From Aquila chrysaetos chrysaetos (taxonomy: Eukaryota > Chordata > Aves > Accipitriformes > Accipitridae): a stretch of 64,000 bases of DNA. The first letter of the stretch is position 1, and each line of letters begins with the position of its first letter. Both the position numbers and the translations under genes were made by a program. Positions 33,281 through 43,319 of this stretch are shown one piece after another. The notes below the pieces were generated by a model. It was not told the DNA's origin. It saw nothing but the letters and a program-made list of their open reading frames with translations, and ran no database searches. The DNA is taken from positions 30,523,825 through 30,587,824 of the forward strand of contig NC_044018.1 of assembly GCF_900496995.4 (NCBI RefSeq). Direction: 5' to 3'.

Positions 33281-36200
33281 TTACCCAGATTTGTAGCCCA
33301 CGAGCTGCATGAGGCCCTTCGTGCTCATGGACTTGGGTCTCTCCAGGGGGAAGCCCAGCGCCCGGCTCCAGATGAGCTGCGAGAGGACGCCCAGGGCCCG
33401 GGAGACCCCGAAAAGCACCGTGTAGTAGTTCATCTCCTTCATCCCGTAATACTGCAGGGGGAGAGGGGGCTCTGTTAGGGCAGGGCAGCCCCGCGGGAGG
33501 GGGCAGCCAGGACCCGCCACCCCCTCAGGGAGCAGTGCTGGGGCAGGACCGGGACCCCCGGGCTCACCTGCAGCAGCACCCCGCTGTGGGCATCCACGTT
33601 GGGCCAGGGGTTCTTAGCCTTGCCCTGCTCCAGCAGCACGTTGGGGACGATCTTGTAGAGCTGAGCCACCAGCTTGAACATGGGGTCCTTGGGCAGGTGC
33701 TTGAGGGCGAACTCCCGCTGGCAGGTGTAGCGGGGGTCCGTCTTCCGCAGCACCGCATGCCCGTAGCCCGGCACCACCTACGAGGACACGGGTCAGAGCC
33801 CGGCACCAGCTCAGCCCCAGTCTCTCGCTCCCGGGCAGGGCCGGACTCACCCTGCCCGAGTTGAGCGTGTTCCAGATGAAATCCCGCAGCTTCTCATCCG
33901 ACACCTCCTGGCCCAGCTCCTTCTGCAGGTTAGTCAGCCAGAGCAGCACCTCCTGCGGGCGCGGCAAGCGGAAGAGGGGGTGAGAACAGCGGCACGCAGA
34001 CAGACAGACAGATGGGCAGACGTCCCGTGCATGGAGGTGCTCACCTGGTTGGCGAGGCCGTGCAGGGGCCCAGCCAGCCCGTTCATGGCGGCGGCGAAGG
34101 CGAGGTACGGGTCGGAGAGGGCGCTGCCGACCAGGTGGCTGGTGTGGGCGCTCACGTTTCCCCCCTCATGGTCACTGCAGGGGCGAGGGGCCGCGTCAGG
34201 TCTCCCCCGTCCCCGCCGAGGGCCCCCAGAGCTGCGGGGACACTCCCACAGCAAACACCCCCCCCCCCCCCCCCCCCCCGTGATGTACCCAGAACAGCAC
34301 AGCCCTGCCCCAGGGCTGCCCGTGGCCCCACACCGGGTGCCCGGTGACACCCCCAGAGCAGCCCGGGCACGTCCCAGGACCTGGCCCCATCCCTGGCCCC
34401 GGGGCTGGGAGCAGGGCCAAGTCCCCGCCTGCTCCGGCTGCTCCTCCCGGCCCTGCACCTGTGGATGGTGAGGTAGAGCCGCATCAGCTCGATGAACTGG
34501 GGGTCAGTGTAGCCCAGCATGTTGGTGAAGTTGTGGGACCAGTCGAGGTTGGGGTCGATGGCCCCGATGCTGCTGCCCTCGCGGTACAGGTTGCGGTAGA
34601 TCTTTGCGGCGACGCAAGGCAGCTTGGCGATCAGGTCCATGGCGTCCTCGTAGACAAACTGGGACAGGCGGGGTAAGATGGGGTGGCTGTCCTCCCCGGG
34701 GGGACTTGAGCCACTGACCACCCGCACCCAAATCTGCACCCATGCCCTGGCCCAAGCTCAGAGTTGGGGTGGCTGAGCCCCCCCCCTATGCCGCACCGGG
34801 GCGTCCAGTCCCCCCATACCTCCCAGTACTTGACGCGGTGGATGCCCTCAGCGTAGGCGCGAGCAAACTTGCTCTCACTGTTGAGGGCGGTGATGGCGGC
34901 GCTCAGCTGGGACATGGGGTGCAGGTTGGTGGGGAAGTTGTCCAGCATGGTCACCACATGGGAGGGCAGCGCGGCACGCCGGGCCCACTCGCGGGAGAGC
35001 CAGCTCACCTGCAGGGGTCGAGGGGGTCTGAGCTGCAGGGCAGGGGGCCGGCAGACCCCCCCACACCCCCTGCCAGACCCCCCACGTGTTACCTGCTCCT
35101 GGGTGGGCACCTCTCCAGTAACTAGCAGCCAGAAGAGCCCCTCGGGCAGCGGCTCCTCTCCCCCTGCGGCTTTGGGCAGCAGCTTCTGGCACTCGGGGAT
35201 GCTGTAGCCGCGGAAGCGGATGCCCTAAAGAGCCCGGCACAAGCGTCAGCCGCTGCGGCATCGCCCACCCGAGGCGGGTGCCTGAGCAGGGCAGGGTCAG
35301 GCCCTACCTCATCGGGATCCAGCACGGAGGTCTCGTATATCAGGCCCTTCATGCCCCTCATCCCGCCGTACAACTGGAGAAGGGTGGAAGGAGGTGGTTA
35401 CCGGCTGCGGCACAGCCCGGCAGCCCCGGTGTGGCACAGCATCCCCCCACTCACCATGTCCACCGTGATCTGCCCGATGGCCGTGCTGCCATGCTGCTGC
35501 CTGAAGCTCTTGACTTTTGCCTGCTCCTTGGGGATCATGCTGGCAAGGACATCTTTCAGGTTCTGGGAAGAGGGGAGGGGGCCATGAGCCCTGGCACCCA
35601 TGGGGAGGCCGAGCACATGCTCCCCCCTGCCAGCACCAGAGAGGGGTGACAGCAGCAGGGGCTCCTCTTACCGTGGCAGCACTGGCGTGACGGGCAGCGA
35701 AGAGGACACACGGTGCATTCTGCAGAAGAGCAAACACAGGGACTCAGTGTTACCCAGGGAGAGCCCTCCCATGCATCCCGGTTCGGTTGCCCTGTTTCGG
35801 AGGGGTGTAGCCATACAAGTGGCCCCCCCCCAGCCCCAAAGCATCCCCAGCCCCCCCCGGAACACAGTACAGCTCCCGTAGCAGGAGCCGCCCCGTGACT
35901 CCCGTCTCACAAGGACGCTGCGCCCAGCAGCCACAGCGGCTTCCCTCGCCCACGCGTGCTAGAGATCAGAGCCAGGCAGGTTCAGCCGGGCCAGGCAGTG
36001 CAGGGGGGTGGCGCGGGTCCCCTTGGCGCTGCATCACGTTCATTCACATCACGCACAATGCCGGCCACGGCCGGAACCGCTGCAGAACCGAGCATTGCAC
36101 CGAACAAACCCGGCGGTGGCGAACGCGGCCGCATTTTGCTTCCTGCTCTGCAGAGCGCGGAAGTGGCCGGCACGAGTGAGCTGGTGCCGCCGGCAGAGCC

Positions 36201-38160
36201 CTGCCAGGCCAGCACCGCTGCGGTTTTCCTGCACTGGGGCTCGGCAGGCACTGGGGAAACCGATCTTTGTTCCTCGCCGCCGCGGGGACTCCGGCTGGCG
36301 GGAACACCCTGACGCAGTCGGGAAGCCCAGGCCTGGCATCACCCCTCGTCCCTGCCCGCTCTCCCTGGCAGGACCCTGCCCGTGGCAGGGACACAGGACT
36401 CGCCCATGCCCGAACCCACTCACAAGCACCCAGGTGGGCAGCAAGGAGGCACAAAGAGGGCCAGGAGTCACATGGGGTCACCGTGCCAAAAGGCCGCATC
36501 CACACCCGGCATCCTGTGCCTTCCCCGGCAGAGACCCCGGGGCCGGGGCCAGCCCCCGGCGTGGAGCTGCGGCAGGGCCTGCGGCGCAGGCAGAACATGA
36601 CTCGCTTTTTCCACTGGCTCCCGGGAGGGACGCGGAGGGAGGGCCAGTGCTGCAGTGAGCCCCAAGCCCCGCGTACGGCCAACCCAGCGCCCCATGAGCC
36701 CCCAGCCCGGCCAGGGGCACCCCAACACCCCCAGTGCGGTTAGAACCATCCGTCGGCTCAGGGCAACTGCGCCGCGTCCCCCCGCAACAGGCAGCACCTG
36801 GGAAGGGAAAATGCCGGCGGGAACAATGGAGGCGGCAGCGGGAAGCCCAAGGTCAAGGCGGCCGCTGCTGTCACCGCAGGGGCCCCCGCCGCACCCCGTC
36901 TCACCCCGTTCACGGGGCAGCCGCACGGCTCATCCCATCCGGGCCGGGCTGTCACGGAGACGCCGCTGGCTCAAGGTCACACGTGTTGGCGGTGACACCG
37001 AGCACCGGCTGACGGGTCTGGGGCAGACCCAGCCGCTGCCGGACCCTCCCGGGTGCCCCCGCTGCAGTTTTGGAGTGCAGGAGCCCCCCGGGCTGTGCCG
37101 GCCACGGCTCGGCGGAGGAGCGGCCGCGGTGCAATAGCTCAGGCCGCGGGGAGGAGGAGGAGGATGGCGGCAGGACGGCGGGTTGGGATTAGGGCGCAAG
37201 CTGGCGGGGTGGCCCTGGCTGCGGGGACAGCGGGTGTAGCGGCCCCCCCGGGCGAGCGGGGCCAAGTGGGGCACAACAACACACCGGGCCGGGCCCCGGC
37301 TCCCAAAATAACGCCTGGTCGATAGAGACGCTGCAGCGGCCCTTACGAAACGCCGGGGCCGCGGCCAAGGCAAACGGGCGCGGGGGGGGGGGACCGAGGC
37401 CCCCCCAGCCCTGCACCGGTGCTCGGTCCCCCCGGATCGCCCCCCCCCAGCACAGCCCCGGGCCAGACGGGGGGTCCCCTCGCTGTGACCCCGTTGCCCT
37501 CTACAGCACGGGGCCGCTGGGGAAGGTCGAGGGGGATGGCACAGGGGGACCCCCGCCCCCCCATCTCCTCACTGCCGGTGCCGCCCAGCGGGAGCCCCCG
37601 GGGCTGGCGTGGGCCCCCCCCCCCCCCCACGGCCCCCACGCTGCAGCACAGCCCCACAATGCGGGGCGGGGGGAGGGGGCAGCGCGCCCCTAATGGGGGC
37701 TGCAAGAGGGCGGGGACCCCCAGATGGGGGCTGCAGCCGCGGCAGAGCCCCCCCAAGGCGCGGGCAGGGCTCGGAGCCCTCCCCCCCCCGTCTTCTAACG
37801 GGGCCGGGCTGCCGGCCGGGGCCCCCCAGCCCCGACAGGGCAGCGGCGGGGGGGCAACCCGCCCCGCCGCTGGTTACGGCCGCTCCCGGCGGAGGCGGCG
37901 CCGGTACCCGCGCCCACCACGTGCTGCTGCTGTTACTGCTGCGGCGGCGAACGGCCCCGCGCCCCCCACAGCCCCCCCCCCGCTGCCGCTGCCGCCGCCG
38001 TACGGCCCCTTTAAGGCAGCGCCCCCCCGCGTCGCCCCTTTTAAGAATCGGCCCCCCGCGGCGTCGCCCCTTTAAGGCGCGGCGGGGCCGGGGCGGGCGC
38101 CCTCACCTTGGGCCCGCGGAGGCGCACGGCCGCCCGGCTGCCGGCGGCGAGGAGCGTCAT
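33281..38160 (-). CDS. CS: CS, mitochondrial citrate synthase
   Basis: Condenses oxaloacetate and acetyl-CoA to citrate in the mitochondrial matrix, the entry step of the citric acid cycle. Exons, 5' to 3': 38107-38160, 35672-35719, 35455-35562, 35308-35373, 35093-35224, 34820-35008, 34459-34658, 34045-34174, 33851-33952, 33568-33777, 33281-33451. The sum is 1,410 bp (469 aa plus stop; human 466), all GT-AG and in frame. The N-terminus [16 protein letters not shown] looks like a targeting peptide, with the mature protein starting soon after the AARHASA segment. The three catalytic residues of the family are in place: His304 in GPLHGLANQ, His350 in VPGYGHAVL and Asp405 in NVDAHSG, at the expected spacing. 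Strong match throughout, no damage seen. It may be co-regulated with COQ10A through CRE sites. Confidence 0.98.
34258..34279 (+). repeat. Poly(C) run of about 22 in CS intron 7
   Basis: C homopolymer (G-run on the CS transcript strand) 80 bp from the flanking exon. Potential G-quadruplex or assembly-error site. Confidence 0.8.
35720..38106 (-). other. CS: CS intron 1
   Basis: The 2.4 kb first intron, GC-rich, with CpG density rising towards exon 1. I see no coding exon, RNA gene or mobile element. Confidence 0.75.
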
Positions 38161-38514
38161 GGCGGCACCGGGGCCGGGGCGGGTCGGGACGGAGCGGGGC
38201 CGGGCGGGAGTGGGGCCGGGACCGGGGCCGGGCGGGAGCGGGCGCGGGGCCGGAGCGAGCGGCGGCGGCGGCGGCGGCCGGGGGTCCTCAGAGCGGCGGG
38301 CGGGGCGGGGCGCGGCTCCGCGCTCGTTATTAGCATAGACCCGCCCCTGCCCGCCCCCTCGGGGCCGAGCCGCTCGCCGTTGGGCGCGCCCCGCGCCGCG
38401 GGGCGGGGATAGGCAAATGAAGCGGCGGGAACGGGGGGCCGGGGCTATAGGTGGCCGAGGCGTTCGCCTGATGCGGGCCTGGGGTGGGGTGAGGCGGCGC
38501 TCCGCCCCCTCGCG
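38161..38514 (-). promoter_or_regulatory. CS: CS proximal promoter and 5' UTR
   Basis: CpG-dense sequence directly upstream of the CS ATG with GC boxes (GGGGCGGG near 38,306 and 38,400). There is no TATA box at a fitting distance. The start site is not resolved. Confidence 0.65.
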
Positions 38515-38741
38515 TGACGTCACCGGCCGCAGCGCGTGACGTCACGCCGCGGCGTCACCCCCCCCCTCCGGGCGCGTCGGTGGTTCGGTGTTGCTCGGCT
38601 GCGCTGCCTGGCAGCCCCGTGATGCCACCAGGCACCTGGCCACGTGCTATGAGGTCACCGGGGCCCGTGACGTCATCCCGCACTCAGCCGCAGGGGATGG
38701 AGGTCACCCTGTGACATTGCCCCGGCTCCGCGGTGACGTCA
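38515..38741. promoter_or_regulatory. CS: Cluster of four CRE octamers upstream of CS
   Basis: Perfect TGACGTCA palindromes at 38515-38522, 38537-38544, 38668-38675 and 38734-38741. The first pair is spaced 22 bp apart (about two helical turns). They lie 355-580 bp upstream of the CS ATG. CREB/ATF family binding is inferred from the sequence. Confidence 0.75.
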
Positions 38742-39114
38742 GGGCCCCGGCACAGGGGGCGGGGCTCGGCCGCGGGTGACTGTCCCCGCTGACCCCGGGG
38801 CATTGCCCCGCTGGCCCCGGCACCAGGGACGGGCGGTGGCCCGGGTTGGGCGACGCCCGGGGGGGGGACGGGACCCCCACGGTGCCCCCGCGGCAGCAGG
38901 TCTGCCGGGGCCGGGAGACGCGGGCCCATCGACGGCTGCCAGGGTGGGGGGCAGTGTGCCGCGGCAGATGGACGCCGAGGACGAGGGAGCGCGAGTCGCC
39001 AGGGACACGGGGGGGGACACGCGGGGCTGCCACCAGCGTCTCCAGCCCTGCGCAGGGTCCCGCACCGCCACTTCCACACGTGCACAGGAGTGAGACCTGC
39101 CCTCGGGTGGGCCT
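38742..39114. other. Intergenic, CS promoter to CNPY2 3' end
   Basis: GC-rich spacer of about 0.4 kb with no recognised gene or repeat. Confidence 0.6.
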
Positions 39115-39138
39115 GCGGCACGGCTGCCGCGCAGCCCC

Positions 39139-39144
39139 TTTATT
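39139..39144 (-). terminator. CNPY2: CNPY2 poly(A) signal
   Basis: TTTATT on plus, AATAAA on minus, 480 bp after the CNPY2 stop codon. Another TTTATT-like site is not seen in the 3' UTR. Confidence 0.7.
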
Positions 39145-39623
39145 GCCTGCAGCAGGGAGGGGGGTTCCCAAAACCGGCCCCGGATGCCCGACCACCCCCC
39201 TCCCCCAGTGCAGGCAGCTGAGCCCCGGTATCCCCCGCTGTGTCCCCCGGCAGCGGCTCAGGAAGAGCCTGGGCTGGCAGTGTGCCCGCAGGAACGTCCC
39301 AGCAGGAGCGAGGATGCGGCCCCGGCCCCCGTGGCCGCCCCGTTGGGGAGAAGAACCGGCGTGCCGGTGCCCCCAGCACCGCAGCTGCAGCGGACGGACA
39401 GTGAATAAATAGAATGAGAGCACCAGAGGGGGTGAGGCGGCGTCTGTGCCGGCTCCGGAGTCACGGTCTTCCCCGGCACATCTGCCCGTCCCAGCAGGGT
39501 CAGTGGGGATGAGGTGAACCAAGAGGTAGGGGACGGCCAGAGGGAGCCCAGTGCCGTCCTGGTCCCGCGAGGCCGCCGGGGCAGGTCGGCACCGTCCTCC
39601 GGAGGCAGCCGGGACTGTCTGCA
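39145..39623 (-). other. CNPY2: CNPY2 3' UTR
   Basis: About 0.5 kb of noncoding sequence in the last exon. Confidence 0.75.
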
Positions 39624-42038
39624 TCACAGCTCGTCATGTGGGATGTGGAGCGCGTGGTCGCACAGGTCTGCGGTGACAAAGGGTGCTTCTCTCAGGACAC
39701 GGCAGAGCCCCGTGGGACCCCTCCCCAGTGACACATCCACTGCCTGCCCGCAGCGTGGGAACAAGCCATGTGCGGAGCACCGGGGCTGGCTGGAGCCGTG
39801 ACCCATGCTGAGGGACACCTGCGCTTCCCCTTCGCTTTGTTCTGTGGTTAATGAGAAACGCGGCTGTTTGGACAGAGCTGCCAGCCCGGCCTCTCCCCAG
39901 GTCCAGCACCCGCAGCCGGCCGGCAGAGCCGCATCAGCCCCGGGCAGGCAGGGTGCAGGCAGCAGGTGCCTGGCTGGGGACAGGCTGAGACACAGGAGCA
40001 GTCGGCAGCGCCGCAAGACCCCCAGGAGCCCCCTGGGGAAGGAGCATTTCCCCCAATGCGTGTGCCGGGTACAGAAGAGACCCACCCTGGCCCAGCCCTC
40101 CAATACAGGTAATGAACGTGGGCCACGTTCATTAATAGGGAAGCACAAAGGTCGCGGCATGCCCTGACCCCGGCGTTTGTGAGCTGGAAATAGCCCTGCG
40201 GGAAGGGAGATTGGCCCGGCCATTGGCTGCATGAGGAGCCCCACGCTGGTGCGGCCAATGGAGCCGGCGTGGTATCTGCCCTGGCTCGGCCCCAGGCAGC
40301 GCACGTCTGGCCGGGCAGAGATTCCAAAAAAATCTGCAGGCAGCTCCAGTGGGCAGCAGGATCCAGGCGCTGGGCTGGCAGCGCAAGCAGCGAGGAGGCA
40401 CACCCCAGCACTGGACTGCCGGAGAGGGGCTGCTCTGCGGGATGAAGGGATGTCAGGATTTTGGGGAGGACTCGCAGCTCCTCTGTGTCCTCCCTGCTCT
40501 GGGCTGGCAGCACCTGCTGTCTCAGCACTGATGGAGCAGCTATGAACCCCTGGGCATCAGGAGAGACCCCTCCCCAGGAAAGCCCAGCCCGGCTCACCCG
40601 TCCGCTTGCTGCAAAGCCGGTCCTTGACATTGTCAGCCTCGTGGGAAAGGAATTCGATGAGTTCATCCTCATACTCCTCGGCGATGCTCTCACACTGCAA
40701 CGGGAGCCGCCCGCGGGTCAGACGGCAACCACGCGGGGCCAGGCGACGCCAACAGCACCGGGGGGAGCCCAGAGCCAGGCCCATGCCCACCCACCCCAGC
40801 CCGGGAGCAGCCTCCTTCCCTCCAGCCCCAGGAAGGACCAAGGAAGGGGCCGGCAGCTGCAGGTAGGACCAGCTCATCCCTAGAAGGGCCGCAGCTGCCC
40901 AACACAGCGGGTTCCACTACCCAAAATCTCCACCAAGACCCAACAGCCACCACAAGGGCCTAGTCCCTGCGCGCACCGCAAATTTCAGGCTAGAAGCCAC
41001 GTCTCCATCGATTTTGACCCCAGAGAGGTCCATCTTGGTCCCATCGTGGGAGATCACCCGGACATAACTCTTCCGGTGTGTGGACGGATCCACTTTTTCT
41101 CCGTATTCCTTCATCTTCTCACACACCCGCTCCAGCAGCTCCGTCAGATGTGCCTCTGACCTGGCATAGGGCACCTGCAGCACGAGATCAGCAGGGTCAG
41201 GCCTCTGAGTGTGACAGCAGAACAGGAACGCCGGACCGGCGCCTTTTCCCAGGAGCACAGAGAAAGGTTCAGATGTCTCCATGGACGCCCCGCGAAAGCC
41301 GTGGGGCTGCGCTAGTGATAGGCAGTGGAGGAAGCTGAGGAATGGGAGATGGGGCTCAGCCAGCCCATGCAGAGCACCCGACACGGGTGTGATCCCTCCC
41401 TCAACTCCCCCAGTCTTCAACATGCGGCTGCTGGCCCCGGTCAGGCCAGACCCGCTCTGCCGCAGCCTCCACCCGACCTCCTGGTGCTGCAGGCAGGTAG
41501 GTGCCCACTGGGAGACATCTCACCTCCACGACTGACTGGCTGCCGTCGGGGTTGATCCGGAAGGAGCCCATCTGGATGGTTTTCCTGGGGTCGACCTGGG
41601 CGATCTCCCACTCCAGCTCGTCCACCAGTGCCCGGCACGCTGTGGAGGATGCAGGTGTTAATGGCCCGGAGCTAACGGCATTGCCTGAGCCCACACCTCA
41701 GCCCCTGGCACTGACAGGCCTGCGGCTGCCCAAAGCTGCCAGGAGTAACCGGTGCTACTGATAGACAGGGACGGCAGGACTGCGGGGAGCAGGTCCCTGT
41801 GGTGCCCTGTGGCCCTTCAGGAATGTCTGCCTGTCCCCAAGCAGGGTGAGCACAGGTGGGTGGCAATGGCTGCAGGACAAATGGGTCCCAACCACCACCC
41901 CATCTCATCCCAGCCCGTCGTGTCGCGTCCCGCCGCACCTCCGCAGTGCAGGTCCTGGCTCCGGCGGGCGCAGGTGGTGGGCAGCAGCGCAGCCAGGGCC
42001 GCGGCCAGGCAGAGCGCGGGTGGGATCCAGCCCCTCAT
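39624..42038 (-). CDS. CNPY2: CNPY2, canopy FGF signalling regulator 2 (ER saposin-like protein)
   Basis: Small secretory-pathway protein of the canopy family, linked to FGF signalling, receptor trafficking and the ER stress response. Exons, 5' to 3': 41939-42038, 41524-41639, 40977-41174, 40598-40694, 39624-39667. The sum is 555 bp (184 aa plus stop; human 182), all GT-AG. A signal peptide covers about residues 1-24 (MRGWIPPALCLAAALAALL), followed by ARRSQDLHCGACRALVDELE as in human, with C32/C35 of the saposin-B-type disulphide core. The chain ends ...ALHIPHDEL, where HDEL is an ER-retrieval signal. The start is the first in-frame ATG behind a splice acceptor at 42064-42065. The 5' noncoding exon lies further upstream. 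The gene sits just downstream of PAN2 on the same strand. Confidence 0.97.
40110..40134. promoter_or_regulatory. 25-bp palindrome in the CNPY2 last intron
   Basis: Two 12-base arms, TAATGAACGTGG and CCACGTTCATTA, around one central base form a perfect inverted repeat. The arms hold an ACGTGG/CCACGT pair and TAAT/ATTA ends. It may be a dimer-binding site for a bZIP or bHLH factor; this is an inference. Confidence 0.6.
40210..40259. promoter_or_regulatory. Three CCAAT boxes in the CNPY2 last intron
   Basis: ATTGG at 40210-40214 and 40222-40226, and CCAAT at 40255-40259. A CCACG lies nine bases before the last CCAAT (40241-40245). Such spacing of NF-Y sites is typical of promoters. No transcript start can be assigned. 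Confidence 0.45.
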
Positions 42039-42063
42039 CCTCACGGCTCCGCTGCTGGGCGAC
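42039..42063 (-). other. CNPY2: CNPY2 5' UTR segment of the first coding exon
   Basis: A splice acceptor (GCCCACAG on minus) ends at 42064, so the first coding exon carries 25 bp of 5' UTR. A candidate donor for the upstream noncoding exon is at 42458-42459 (GCGCG/gtactg on minus). Confidence 0.5.
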
Positions 42064-42165
42064 CTGTGGGCACGGGCAGCTCCAGCACTGGTGGCCCTTG
42101 TCCCCCCACAGCCTGCCCCCCCGCCCCGGCTCCCCCAAGGCCCATCCTCAGCAGGGCCCCGTGTC

Positions 42166-42425
42166 CCCTACAGAGCCCCACTGTCTATAAGGCTTTGTCC
42201 ATGGCGTTCCCCCCCCAGACCCCCACTGAGCCCCGTCCCCTGCAGGGCCCGGCCGTGCCCCGGGACTCCCCTACAGAGCCCCCTCCCCTACAGGGTCGAC
42301 CCCAGACCCCCCTATAGGGCCCCCTCGCCCACAGAACCACGTCCACAGCCCCCGACAGAGCCCCCTCGCCTACAGGGCCGAGCCCAGATCCCCCCCCTCA
42401 GAGCCCCCTCCCCTACAGGGCCTTG
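42166..42425 (-). repeat. Degenerate CCCTACAGAGCCC repeat upstream of CNPY2
   Basis: Imperfect short units (CCCCTACAGAGCCCC, CCCCTGCAGGGCCC and similar) recur about ten times at irregular spacing, in what is probably the first intron of CNPY2. Confidence 0.6.
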
Positions 42426-43060
42426 CCCGGAGCCGCGGGCCCGGTCGAGCCCCCAGTACCGCGCCGCTCTCCAGGTCCGCTCCGCCAACTCCGCCGGCTG
42501 CCCCGGGGCTCCCCGCGGCGCCGCCTGTCCCGGTGCGGCCTTCCACCCGACCCGCCGCGGCGGAAGGCCACTCGGAGAGGGCGACGGCCGAGCCGATCGG
42601 GCCGCGGGAGCCGGTCGGACCGGCCGGAGCGGCTCGTCGGCCCGCGGCAGGGCCGTCCCGTGCGCAGGCAGCGCCGCGGGCAGCCCGCGGCGAGTACCGA
42701 AGGCCCGCGGCGATGCCAGGGCCCCGTCCGCGTGGCGCTCGGCCCCCGCGGAGGCGGGGCCTGCGGTAACTCCGCCCCCACGACCGCCCCGGCCCCGGCC
42801 CCGCCCCCGGACCGGCGGCCGCGCCGTGTCCCAGGTGCCAGCCTCGATCCTTCCTGCCGTGTCCCCGGTCCTGGTCCCGGCCCCGGTCCGGGTCCAGCTC
42901 CGCCGTGCCGTGTCCCCGGTCCCAGCCCCGTTCGGGGCCCCGCTTCTTCCTGCCGTGTTCCCGGTCCCAGTCCCAGCCCGGTCCGGGTCCGGCTCCGCCG
43001 TGCCGCGTCCCCGGTGCCGGTCCCTAAGCCCGCGGCCCCGGAGTCAAGGAGGAGACGGCG
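42426..43060 (-). promoter_or_regulatory. CNPY2: CNPY2 CpG promoter, adjoining PAN2 3' end
   Basis: CpG-dense DNA with no open frame of known family. It starts within 400 bp of the PAN2 poly(A) site. The part at 42,840-43,030 is made of degenerate CCGTGTCCCCGGTCCC units. The transcription start is not resolved. Confidence 0.55.
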
Positions 43061-43080
43061 GCGCGGGTGTCCGAGGCTGC

Positions 43081-43086
43081 TTTATG
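43081..43086 (-). terminator. PAN2: PAN2 variant poly(A) signal (CATAAA)
   Basis: TTTATG on plus is CATAAA on minus, 230 bp after the PAN2 stop. No AATAAA is seen between the PAN2 stop and the CNPY2 promoter, so this weak variant is the best candidate. Confidence 0.55.
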
Positions 43087-43319
43087 AGGGCGCCCGGGCC
43101 GGCGGGCGAGCGGGGGGGCAGAGGAGCAGTGATTGCCGGTACCGGCAGGGAGAGGGAGGCCCGGGGCGCCGGGCCCCGGGGGAGGCCCGGGGAGGGGATG
43201 GGGGGTCGGGCAGGGTTGGGGACAGCCCCGTCCCCGCTGCTGGTTCCAGTTCCACGTGTTTCCGCCTCCCGCGGGGGGGGATCCCGGGGCTGCTCCTCGC
43301 CGGGGGACGTGGGGTCCGG
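43087..43319 (-). other. PAN2: PAN2 3' UTR
   Basis: A short 3' UTR of about 0.24 kb, GC-rich, without other features. Confidence 0.6.

Larger units (their letters stand above)
39668..40597 (-). other. CNPY2: CNPY2 last intron
   Basis: A 0.9 kb intron with no recognised exon. It contains a 25-bp palindrome and a cluster of CCAAT boxes (entered separately), which together look like a regulatory element. Confidence 0.7.

Noticed and set aside
40241-40259. ER stress response element in the CNPY2 intron
   Set aside because: The order is CCACG-N9-CCAAT, while the known element is CCAAT-N9-CCACG. It is reported only as an unusual arrangement.
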